Positions 17,713-25,581 of a stretch of 64,000 nucleotides of DNA are shown here, in pieces; the stretch's first letter is position 1, and each line of letters opens with the position of its first letter. The notes below the pieces were generated by a model. The model had not been told where the DNA came from. It did no database searches and worked only from the letters and a program-made list of their open reading frames with translations. The position numbers and the translations under genes were made by a program. The stretch comes from Streptomyces glaucescens (GTDB lineage Bacteria > Actinomycetota > Actinomycetes > Streptomycetales > Streptomycetaceae). Where the stretch lies: contig NZ_CP009439.1 in assembly GCF_000761215.1 (NCBI RefSeq), positions 106,575 to 170,574 of the forward strand, read 5' to 3'.

Positions 17713-19041
17713 TCAGCCCGCCACGACGTCGCGTAGTTCCCGTACAGCGCGCTCACGGTGGTGCTGGGCGGGGACCGCCTCGTACAGGTCCAGCGCGCGG
17801 CGGCGGACCAGGCCAGTGCGGTAGTCGCTGGGCAGCGCCGTCAGGGCGGCGATCGCACGGCGGCACGCCTGCTCGGTGTCGCCGTCGTGATGGGAGCACG
17901 CCGCCGCGTCGATGTTCAGCAGGGTGCGCGTCATGGTGCTGGTCGGCGCGGAGAGCTCCAGCGCCCGCTGCTGGCTCTCCTGGGCGCGGCGGGTGTCCCC
18001 GAGCGTGGTGAACGCGTGGCTGAGGTGGACGTGGTGCTTCTGCTCGCCGTACGTCAGCCACGTGTCCGACCGCTCCCCCTCGGGGAGCCGGTCCATGAGC
18101 GCGTCGGCGGCGGCGAGCGCGGTGCGGGCCTGCTCGCTCTGGTGGTTGAGGGCGTAGGCGCGGGCGGCGACAGCGGCTGCCAGCACCGCGGCGGCGGTCG
18201 GCCGGTTCCCGGCAGCGTGGCGGGCCTGCTCGGCAAGGCCGGTCGCAGCCTTCGGGGCGCCGTAGTTGAGCGGGACCATCGCCTCACGCGCCCGGACCCA
18301 GGCGTACAGCTGGTCGTCGCCGGATTCGGCGGCGGCCCGGGCGGCGGTGGCGAACCAGGCGCGGGATTCCCGGCGGCTGCCCAGGTCGTGTAAGACGATC
18401 GCGGTCATCCCGGCCATCTGCCCGGCCGTCCGGCACAACCTTGCCCGGACCGGGGCGGGCTGCGGGACGGTGAGCAGCGGGCTCAGGGTCGTGAAGTCGG
18501 TGACCAGGTCGGCCAGGACGCGGGTGGGTGCTTGTCCGTGGTAGCCGTATCCGTAGCTCTCGGCTGTGGCCTCGAGGTCGGCCAGGTCCTGGGGCGTGTC
18601 GGGGGAGAGGGTCTGGTCGACGTCGGTCCGGGCGGCGGTGAGGGCGGCGAGGGCCGGGGCGGTGAGGCCGGCGGCGAGCGCGCCGCGCAGCAAGTTGCGG
18701 CGCTTCATCGGATCATCTCCATGGTCGGACTCCGTGCTGGGAGCGGCGGTGTCCTCCCAGGGTTGCGCAGCGAGTCCCAGGAGGGCACCGGGAATGCGCA
18801 GACCGCCGGAGATTCGCTCGACAGTTGCCAGCGCGGTGACAGCCGCGGCGCCCCGGGCGATCTGGCTGACACGCTCTGCTTTGAGCGCGCACGCCTCCGC
18901 GATGCGGTTGAAGGAGATCCCCGCGTCGTGGGCCATGGCGAAGACGCTGGAGAAGTCGCGCTCGCGCAGGGCCCGGACGAAGGCGGGGTCGGCCAGCAGG
19001 CGGTGCGGCACTTGAGCGGGTGACGGCGGTAAGTCGTCCAC
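17713..19041 (-). CDS. XRE-type regulator with TPR-like C-terminal domain
   Basis: 442 residues. A short helix-turn-helix lies near the N-terminus (AHDAGISFNRIAEACALKAE, then RVSQIARG). A twin-Arg-like stretch (MKRRNLLRGALAAGL) follows, as is common in this actinobacterial class where it is not a real signal. A long Ala-rich TPR solenoid fills the rest (YAWVRAREAMVPLNYG, AQESQQRALELSAPT and others). These proteins usually sense a small signal and control the neighbouring cluster. It is transcribed away from the peptide/oxygenase/AKR/kinase operon at 19207, with a 165-base shared promoter region, and so is the likely regulator of it. Confidence 0.8.
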   Translation of the reverse strand: MDDLPPSPAQVPHRLLADPAFVRALRERDFSSVFAMAHDAGISFNRIAEACALKAERVSQIARGAAAVTALATVERISGGLRIPGALLGLAAQPWEDTAAPSTESDHGDDPMKRRNLLRGALAAGLTAPALAALTAARTDVDQTLSPDTPQDLADLEATAESYGYGYHGQAPTRVLADLVTDFTTLSPLLTVPQPAPVRARLCRTAGQMAGMTAIVLHDLGSRRESRAWFATAARAAAESGDDQLYAWVRAREAMVPLNYGAPKAATGLAEQARHAAGNRPTAAAVLAAAVAARAYALNHQSEQARTALAAADALMDRLPEGERSDTWLTYGEQKHHVHLSHAFTTLGDTRRAQESQQRALELSAPTSTMTRTLLNIDAAACSHHDGDTEQACRRAIAALTALPSDYRTGLVRRRALDLYEAVPAQHHRERAVRELRDVVAG

Positions 19042-19206
19042 AAGTCCCCCTCAATCTCGTGGAATGACAGTGCGTCAGCCTGACGACCATACCCACCGTG
19101 GGGCCCCCATGGAGGGGTTAGCGGCGGCCGTCGTGGTGGCTTCACTGGCGGGTGTCGCGGCCGCGGCTGTCCAGGGCCCGGCCGACCGATCAGGAGGAGG
19201 GTCCTC

Positions 19207-19356
19207 ATGCCCAGTCCCATCCAGCCCCCGCCCGCCACGTCCGGTCCGCAGGCCAGCGGTCTGGTCCGCTCCCGCCGGCAGATCGTCGCCGCCCGGAACC
19301 GCAACGCCATCCCTTCGGACGGCGGCGGCACCGGCCGCAGCGACGGCAACGACTGA
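19207..19356 (+). CDS. 49-aa peptide, candidate RiPP precursor
   Basis: A short gene from ATG 19207 with an excellent ribosome site (aggaggagg) 6 bases upstream. The N-terminal half is Pro-rich and then basic (GLVRSRRQIVAARNRNA), the C-terminal half small and polar (IPSDGGGTGRSDGND). It opens a tight operon with a JmjC-type oxygenase, an aldo/keto reductase and an APH-like kinase, and lies beside a regulator. That layout and a leader-plus-tail look suggest a modified peptide. There is no Cys, so it is not a lanthipeptide or lasso type. The precursor role is inference. Confidence 0.6.
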   Translation: MPSPIQPPPATSGPQASGLVRSRRQIVAARNRNAIPSDGGGTGRSDGND

Positions 19357-19377
19357 CGGACCGGGAGCCCTGACGCG

Positions 19378-20550
19378 ATGACGGATCTGTCCATCGCGGC
19401 ATGCCTGGGCGAGGACTTCCTCGCCCAGGCACTGCACCGCGAACACCGCCACCTGCCCGGCGCGATCGACGTCGCCGGACTGATGACCTGGGACGACCTC
19501 AACCACATCCTCGGTAGCCACCGCTTGGAGCCGCCGCGCATGCGGCTGTCCCGCGACGGCGAGACGCTGCTGGTCGGCGGGTACACCGCCCCGGTGGCCA
19601 CGCGCCGGCACACCGTGTGGCACCGGCTCCACCCCGCCGAACTGCACGCCCGCCTCCTCGAGGGCGCCTCCCTCGCGCTGGACAGCGTCGACGAACTCCA
19701 CCCGCCCCTAGCCCGCCTCTGCGAAGCGATCGAGCGCAAGCTGCGCACCCGCGTGCAGGCCAACCTTTACGCGTCGTGGACCAGCACCGAGGGCTTCGGG
19801 GTTCACTGGGACGACCACGACACCGTCATCGTCCAGCTGGACGGCGCGAAGCGGTGGCGGATCTACGGCACCACCCGCCCGTTCCCGCTGTACCGCGACA
19901 TCGAGGACCCCGGCGAGGCCCCCACCGAACCGATCGCTGATCTCGTCCTGCGCCCCGGTGACGTGCTCTATGTGCCGCGCGGCGTGTGGCACGCGGTCTC
20001 CGCCGACCAGGGCGTGCGCTCCCTGCACGTCACCTGCGGCCTGCAGACCCACACCGCGACCGACCTGATGGCGTGGGTGTCCGAGCAGCTGCTCACGCAC
20101 GAGGACTGGCGGCGTGACCTGCCCTTGCTCGCCGCCCCCGATGGCCAGGCCGACGTCGTGGACGGGATGCGTAAGCGGCTCGCCGAACTGCTGGACGACC
20201 CGACGCTGCTCGCCCGCTACCGGGCGGCGATGGACGGCCAGGCCGTCGGCCGCATGGTGCCGAGCCTGCCGTACGTCGACGGCGTCCCGGCGGACCCGCG
20301 CCTGCGGGTGCGGATGACCACCGCCCGCGCTGTCCTGGAAACGGGTGAGGACGTGGTGACGCTGTCCGCCGCCGGGAGCGTGTTCGAGTTCGCGCCCGAG
20401 GCGGAGGCGGTGCTGCGTCCGCTCATCGACGGCCGCACCGTGGACCTGGGCGCGCTCGCGGAAACAGCCGGCCTCGGCCTGGAGGACGTCGCCGGGCTGG
20501 TCCAGGAGCTCGTTGCCGGGCAGGCCGCCGTGGTGGGGAGCCTGCTGTGA
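19378..20550 (+). CDS. JmjC/cupin-type 2-oxoglutarate oxygenase
   Basis: 390 residues from ATG 19378, 21 bases after the peptide gene. The iron site is HWDDHD (H143, D145) with the distal His in YVPRGVWHAV (H205). K158 in DGAKRW is placed to bind 2-oxoglutarate, as in ROXA/MINA53-type ribosomal oxygenases. A winged-helix-like C-terminal half (VDLGALAETAGLGLEDVAGL) also fits that family. Such enzymes hydroxylate protein or peptide side chains, so the 49-aa peptide is the natural candidate substrate. Overlaps the next gene (GTGA). Confidence 0.82.
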   Translation: MTDLSIAACLGEDFLAQALHREHRHLPGAIDVAGLMTWDDLNHILGSHRLEPPRMRLSRDGETLLVGGYTAPVATRRHTVWHRLHPAELHARLLEGASLALDSVDELHPPLARLCEAIERKLRTRVQANLYASWTSTEGFGVHWDDHDTVIVQLDGAKRWRIYGTTRPFPLYRDIEDPGEAPTEPIADLVLRPGDVLYVPRGVWHAVSADQGVRSLHVTCGLQTHTATDLMAWVSEQLLTHEDWRRDLPLLAAPDGQADVVDGMRKRLAELLDDPTLLARYRAAMDGQAVGRMVPSLPYVDGVPADPRLRVRMTTARAVLETGEDVVTLSAAGSVFEFAPEAEAVLRPLIDGRTVDLGALAETAGLGLEDVAGLVQELVAGQAAVVGSLL

Positions 20551-21458
20551 GGACGGCACGGCTTGCGCTGGGCACCTACCGGTGCCGGGCGATCCCGGAG
20601 GCGGCTGCCCGTGCGGCCGCCTCCGGCGCGCAGTGGATCGACACCGCCCCCAACTACGCCACCGGCCAGGCGCAGAGCCTGCTGGCCCCGGCCCTGACCG
20701 CGCACCCGGCGGTACGGGTCTCCACGAAGGCCGGCTACTTCACCGCGGCCACCGGCACCGACGCAGTGAACGCTGGGGTGCTCACCGAGGACCAGGCGGC
20801 GGCCGGGCACAGCCTCGCCCCGGGCTACGTGCGCTGGCAGACCGGCCGCAACCGCGAGCAGCTCGGGCGTGAGCGGCTGGACCTGGTCCTGCTGCACAAC
20901 CCCGAGCGGGCCCACCCCGGCAACCGTCCCGCCCTTCACCGCGCGATCCGGGACGCGTTCGAGGTCCTGGAAGAGGAAGCGGCGGCCGGGCACGTGGCCG
21001 GGTACGGGGTCGCCACCTGGGCGGGCCTGGAGGAAGAGGCGTTCACGGTGGGGGAGCTGCTCGCCCTGGCCGCCGAAGCCGCCGGCGGTCAGCACCACCT
21101 GGTCGCGGTCCAGCTGCCGGTCAGCCTGGTGATGATGACGCCGATCGCGCAGGCCCTGAACGGCCAGGGCCCGCTCCCGGCCGCCGCCGGGGCGGGGCTG
21201 CGGGTGATGGCCTCCGCGCCGCTGCACGGGGGTGAACTTGCCGGCATCGTCGACCAGGAGCTCGCCGACCTGATCCGGCCGGGCCTAACCCCCGCACAGG
21301 CGTGCGTCCTTGCGGTGGCGTCATGCCCAGGAGTGACGGACGTCCTTCTGGCCGCTTCCAGTGCGCCACACTGGAGAGAGGCGGCCGACGCCGTCGCCCA
21401 ACCCTCCCTTACCGCCGCCAAGTTGTGGGAGATCACTGGTGTACTCGCCTCCCCCTGA
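20547..21458 (+). CDS. Aldo/keto reductase
   Basis: 303 residues from GTG 20547, overlapping the oxygenase stop by 4 bases. The catalytic tetrad is visible: D32 and Y37 in IDTAPNYATG, K61 in VSTKAGY, H117 in LVLLHNPE. The NADPH-binding end is in the C-terminal third (GLRVMASAPLHGGEL). Family members reduce carbonyls. In this operon the substrate could be an aldehyde or ketone made on the peptide by the oxygenase (inference). The stop lies inside the next gene, another translational overlap. Confidence 0.85.
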   Translation: MRTARLALGTYRCRAIPEAAARAAASGAQWIDTAPNYATGQAQSLLAPALTAHPAVRVSTKAGYFTAATGTDAVNAGVLTEDQAAAGHSLAPGYVRWQTGRNREQLGRERLDLVLLHNPERAHPGNRPALHRAIRDAFEVLEEEAAAGHVAGYGVATWAGLEEEAFTVGELLALAAEAAGGQHHLVAVQLPVSLVMMTPIAQALNGQGPLPAAAGAGLRVMASAPLHGGELAGIVDQELADLIRPGLTPAQACVLAVASCPGVTDVLLAASSAPHWREAADAVAQPSLTAAKLWEITGVLASP

Positions 21459-22275
21459 CCCGGACACCGAGCGCCGTATGCGCGCCCACCACGCCCACGC
21501 CGCGCAGGCCCTGGACGTCCAGGTGGAGCCGGGCGGGGAGTTCTGGGGATGGGCCGGGCGCACCCTGGGTGCCCCGGCCCGCACCGCCGCCGACGGCCGA
21601 CCGGTCTGGCTGCGGCTGGTGTCCGCAGCGACGGGCGAGGCGTCGGGGAAGCTGTGGGACGGCGCCCTCGATGCCCAGCACGCCTTCGGCGACCTCGATG
21701 GGCACCGGCCCGAGCTCCTGGGCGTGCACGACGCCGTCGACGACGACACCGCCTACCGGGCGGAGCTGTCGGTGCGCGTCAACCAGCCGGTCCTGTCCGG
21801 CAACCCGATCCTCCAGCACGACCTCCAGCTGCCGGACTCCTGGTGGGCCGACCTGGCTAAGGCGCTGGAGAAAGTGTCGGCGACCGTCACTGACCGCATC
21901 GCCGTGCGTCAGCAGTACATGGACCGGGCGATCCCCAAGTTCGTCGGCATCCCGACCCCGGCCGTGACCTGCTGGACCACCGCCCACGCCGACCTGCACT
22001 GGGCGAACCTCACCGAGCCCCTGCGGCTCTTGGACTGGGAGGGCTGGGGGCAGGCCCCCGAGGGGTTCGACGCCGCCATGCTCTACGCCTACTCGCTGCT
22101 CCAGCCGGACGTCGCCGCCCGCGTCCGCGCCACCTTCCCCGTCCTGGGCAGCCCGGCCGGCCTCGCCGCCGAAGCAACCGTGTGCGCGCAGCTGCTCCAG
22201 ACGGTCGCACGCGGCGACAACCTGGTCCTCGAAGACCAGCTCCGGACCTGGGCCGGGGAACTCCGCCACCGCTGA
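21439..22275 (+). CDS. APH-like phosphotransferase
   Basis: 278 residues from GTG 21439, which overlaps the reductase stop by 20 bases and has gggaga upstream. The kinase signature is HADLHWANL (catalytic loop, D185, N190) followed by LLDWEGWG (metal-binding Asp, D199), the pattern of the aminoglycoside phosphotransferase/choline kinase fold. The N-lobe is short. In the operon it may phosphorylate a peptide side chain or an introduced hydroxyl, or provide self-resistance (inference). Confidence 0.75.
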   Translation: MYSPPPDPDTERRMRAHHAHAAQALDVQVEPGGEFWGWAGRTLGAPARTAADGRPVWLRLVSAATGEASGKLWDGALDAQHAFGDLDGHRPELLGVHDAVDDDTAYRAELSVRVNQPVLSGNPILQHDLQLPDSWWADLAKALEKVSATVTDRIAVRQQYMDRAIPKFVGIPTPAVTCWTTAHADLHWANLTEPLRLLDWEGWGQAPEGFDAAMLYAYSLLQPDVAARVRATFPVLGSPAGLAAEATVCAQLLQTVARGDNLVLEDQLRTWAGELRHR

Positions 22276-22278
22276 CCG

Positions 22279-22303
22279 AGCCCCCGGCGGCCCCGGGGTC
22301 TCG
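22279..22303 (+). terminator. Probable terminator of the peptide operon
   Basis: GC-rich imperfect hairpin (gagcccccgg with ccggggtctc, one mismatch) 4 bases after the kinase stop. Confidence 0.4.
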
Positions 22304-22370
22304 CACACTCCGGCTCAGCGCCGGACCGTCATGCTCAGTCGACGCCCAGCTCTCGCAGCGCGTTGTCCAG

Positions 22371-22575
22371 GATCAGTCTTTGTGATCAGTAGGTGGTGGT
22401 CTGGCGCGCTGATCAGTTTCTGGTGCGGCTGGGATCAGGTGATCGTGATGCCTCTGTACAGGCAGTGGCTGTGGGCGCTGATCGTGGGGTGGGGTCTGAG
22501 CTGCAGGTTTGTCAGTTCTCTGGTTGGTGATCAGGCCGTGTCATCTGTGCTGTGCATGGTTCAGGTTCAGTGATC
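22371..22575. repeat. Cluster of eight GATC sites in non-coding DNA
   Basis: GATC occurs at 22371, 22384, 22411, 22433, 22441, 22480, 22529 and 22572, often as tgatcag or tgatcg. This 550-base gap (22276-22824) holds no supported gene and is G/T-rich on the plus strand. It lies just after the stop of the pPIWI gene, whose transcript runs into it. Confidence 0.45.
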
Positions 22576-22824
22576 GTTGGTATGTGGTGGTGTCTGGACG
22601 AGCCTTTTGTGCCTGGGGCCGGGCATGGCTGTGAGGGCTGCACGCTTGGCTTGAGGAGCCGCTGGCGGATGAGCGTGCCTGGCGGCAAGTGATGGCGGAC
22701 GGTAGTGGGCCGTTCTGGTGGCACTGTCCGCCTCGACCTCGACCGACGTCTCCTCACCGTCGATCCGTCCGCTATGACGGAATGGGCCTCAAGCGCCTTT
22801 TCGTCGGGGTGAGCGCGCCGCGGG

Positions 22825-25581
22825 TCACAGGCTGGTCGTCTCCGCCTGCGCGGTGTTCCCGTCTTCGGCGGCATCGGGGGCGTCCTCGGCGCTCTCCGCG
22901 GTGCGGCGGTAGTAGGGGTGGGTGGAGTCCATCCTGCGGGCGAGGTGGAGGGGGGTGGGGGTGCTTTGGCGGACGTCGGAGGTGATGCCCTGGTTGGTCA
23001 GGACGGCGGCGGCGGCTCCGATGAGGTCGCAGTCGGCGTCGGGGCTCTGGGTGATGACGGTGAACCGGGTGGCGGTGTGGGCGTAGCCGTTCTTGTTCTG
23101 GCTGCTGCTTTCGAAGCGTGTCTCGTCCTTGCCGAAGCGGCCGGAGGGGCCGGCGGCCCAGGTGCGGGGGACGTTGACGAGCAGGAGGTCGGGGTAGGTG
23201 AGGGTGCCGTCGTCGGTGGCGAGTTGGAAGAGGCTGTTGGTGGTGTCGGTGGCGCGCCAGGTGCCGTCGCTGGTGCGCATGTGGGCCCCGGTGGGGCGGC
23301 CGATGCGTTCCAGGTCGCCGATGACGCGGACGGTGGCCAGGGGTCGCTGGGTGCGGGGGAGGCTGTGGCCGGGTAGCCAGGACGCCGGTCGGGGCATGCC
23401 GGGCGGCGGGTCCTGGCCCAGGGCTTCGTCGGTGAGGCCCACCCAGATGTACTCGGCGGTGTCGCCGTCGACGTAGAGCACCGCGGGGGCTGGTGCGGGG
23501 AGTTGGGTGCGGCTGGCGATGAGGGCCTGCTCGACGATGTCCGCGGCGGCGCGGGCCTGGAGTGTCTCGTCCGCAGCAGGGCGGTATCCGCTGACGTCCC
23601 AGGCGAGGTCGGTGGCGTGCAGCGCGGTGGTGGCCGGGCTGTGGGGCTGCCACCGCCCGGCCTGCGGGCTGTAGGCCCAGATCTGCCAGGGGTCGTCCTT
23701 TCCGCCGGTGGGGCGCATGGCGGTGAGGGTTGCGGTGATCGGTGCCGGTTCGGTGGTGCGGCGTTTGCCGGGTGTGCGGCGCTGGGCGTGGCGGCGGACG
23801 TGGATGCCGATGTGCCACCAGTTCTCGAGCGGCAGTTTGCCGAACGCGGCACCGAGGCGGTGGTCGGTGGCGCCGACGCCGCTGAGGATCTCGCGCAGCA
23901 CGTTCGCGGTCGAGCTGTCGAGGCCGCTCTGGCGGGAGGCGACCTTCTTCGCGCGGTACTTCTCGTTGTAGGGCTTGCCCTCCCGGGTGTGGGTGGGGAC
24001 CGGCGGCGGGGCCTGCTTGATGTACTGGGAGGTCGCTGCGAGGCGCGCGAGAGCCTGCTTGGAGGGCCACTTGCCGTCCTCGGCCTCTGCCTTCTCGCGG
24101 GCTTCGACGCTCAGGTACCAGCGCTCGGGGTCCCAGTCGGTCTCGCAGATCGCCGCGACGAGCGTGTCCTCGCGGATGTAGGGGGCGAGTATCTGCGCCA
24201 GATCCCGCTCGCGTTCCGCGCTGGTGCGCGGTCCGTGGCCGAGGGCGCCGGCCTTGTCGTGGAGGAAAACGACCTCGATACGCCCACCGGCGGCGGGTTC
24301 GGCGACGCCCTCGACGGCCTTCCAGTCCTCGCCAGGGCCCCACTGGGCGGCGATCGCGGCCTTCACCCGGGCGCGGACCTCGTCGGTGCTCCACAGGACG
24401 GGGACGAGGAGTGTGCCCACGCCGGCGGCGTCCAGGGCGGTGGGGATCCGTTCGAGGGGGATCGGTCCGCTGACGCGTGAGCCGCTCTCGGTGGGCGGCA
24501 CCTTGATGCCGGGGACCTCGATGAACACGGGGCTGCGGTGGCTGTACTTCTCGCAACGGGTGTCGATGGCCTGCTCGAGGCGGCGGAAAAACTCCATGCC
24601 GTGTCCGCGGCCCAGGCCCGGGGTGCGGACGCTGGCCGGGGCGACGGCCCAGACCGGCCCCGGAGCGGTGTCGGCCAGGGCGCCGTCGGCGAGGTGCTCG
24701 GGGAACGGCGGCACGTTCGCGCTCAGGCGGGGCAGGGCGGCCAGGCGGCGGCTGGCGGCGACCACAGGGACGTTCAGTCGGCGCTTCCATGGCGGGCCGT
24801 CGGTGGCCGCGGCGACGACGAGCGGCTGGTCGGGGTTGGCCAGCAGGACGGTGGCGACACCCTTCCAGGAGGTGGCGAGGAGGGTGGTGGTGGCGTTCAC
24901 GGTCAGCGCGTGGCGCCGGGAGTGCCCGCTGGCGGCGGTGCCGATGGTGATACGGGGCAGCAGGTGGCGCACGGTGCCCTTGCGGTCGGGTTCGGCGGGC
25001 AGTTCGTGGCCGATCGCGGCCAGGCGGCCGTCGGTGCACAGGGCGAAACGGACGGGGGCCCCGTCGTTGCGGGGCCACTCGAGGGCGGCGAGTTCCTCGG
25101 CCAGGCGCCAGCGGGCGAGTTCGCCCGGCCACCAGCCGCGCGAGCGCTTGCCGGCGCTCGGCGGCGGGGGCCGGTCGGCGGAGCGGGGCTCGGCCCGGGC
25201 GAGGAGTTCGGCCAGCTGTTCGCCGATGCGTCGGCCGTCGGGGCCGGGGACCACGGCTTCGGCCCAGTAGCGGAACACGTCGCGCCGGTCCTCGGCGCTG
25301 ATCGGCGCCGCGCACAGGAGTTCGTAGCAGCCGTCGTTCCACTGCCAGCGCGCCCAGGTGCCCGCCGCCGCGCGCAGGACACACTCCAGCGCCCGGTAGG
25401 GCGGCTGCACGTCCAGACCGGTGCCGACGTTGCGCTTGTACTCGCGCGAGAGCTCCATGGCCAGGTCCATGACGGGGGCGTCGGGCCGGTAGGCGATCAC
25501 CTCGCCCAGGTCGGCGGGAGCGGTGCGGAACTGCAGCAGGCGGGCCTGCTTGCGGGCGACGCTGTCGAGCGGGCGGCTCAT
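22825..25581 (-). CDS. pPIWI_RE-type PIWI protein
   Basis: 918 residues from ATG 25581. Together with the next two genes it matches the three-gene pPIWI-RE module described by Burroughs and colleagues. The N-terminal half is the module's X-type domain; the C-terminal half has the RNase H-fold PIWI domain with the conserved Arg and Glu that name the family (candidates in WWHIGIHVRRHAQRRTPG and AVLYVDGDTAEYIWVGL). The end has KNGYAHTATRFTVIT and LVNVPRTWA. Predicted to bind nucleic-acid guides and, with helicase and nuclease, restrict invading DNA. Exact catalytic residues are not certain from reading. ATGA overlap with the helicase gene gives one operon. Confidence 0.75.
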   Translation of the reverse strand: MSRPLDSVARKQARLLQFRTAPADLGEVIAYRPDAPVMDLAMELSREYKRNVGTGLDVQPPYRALECVLRAAAGTWARWQWNDGCYELLCAAPISAEDRRDVFRYWAEAVVPGPDGRRIGEQLAELLARAEPRSADRPPPPSAGKRSRGWWPGELARWRLAEELAALEWPRNDGAPVRFALCTDGRLAAIGHELPAEPDRKGTVRHLLPRITIGTAASGHSRRHALTVNATTTLLATSWKGVATVLLANPDQPLVVAAATDGPPWKRRLNVPVVAASRRLAALPRLSANVPPFPEHLADGALADTAPGPVWAVAPASVRTPGLGRGHGMEFFRRLEQAIDTRCEKYSHRSPVFIEVPGIKVPPTESGSRVSGPIPLERIPTALDAAGVGTLLVPVLWSTDEVRARVKAAIAAQWGPGEDWKAVEGVAEPAAGGRIEVVFLHDKAGALGHGPRTSAERERDLAQILAPYIREDTLVAAICETDWDPERWYLSVEAREKAEAEDGKWPSKQALARLAATSQYIKQAPPPVPTHTREGKPYNEKYRAKKVASRQSGLDSSTANVLREILSGVGATDHRLGAAFGKLPLENWWHIGIHVRRHAQRRTPGKRRTTEPAPITATLTAMRPTGGKDDPWQIWAYSPQAGRWQPHSPATTALHATDLAWDVSGYRPAADETLQARAAADIVEQALIASRTQLPAPAPAVLYVDGDTAEYIWVGLTDEALGQDPPPGMPRPASWLPGHSLPRTQRPLATVRVIGDLERIGRPTGAHMRTSDGTWRATDTTNSLFQLATDDGTLTYPDLLLVNVPRTWAAGPSGRFGKDETRFESSSQNKNGYAHTATRFTVITQSPDADCDLIGAAAAVLTNQGITSDVRQSTPTPLHLARRMDSTHPYYRRTAESAEDAPDAAEDGNTAQAETTSL

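Noticed and set aside
19064..19381. Alternative frame with a hydrophobic stretch (LAAAVVVASLAGVAAAAV) over the peptide gene
   Set aside because: It has no ribosome site and continues as Pro/Arg-rich nonsense, while the 19207 frame has a strong one. Kept only as a possibility.
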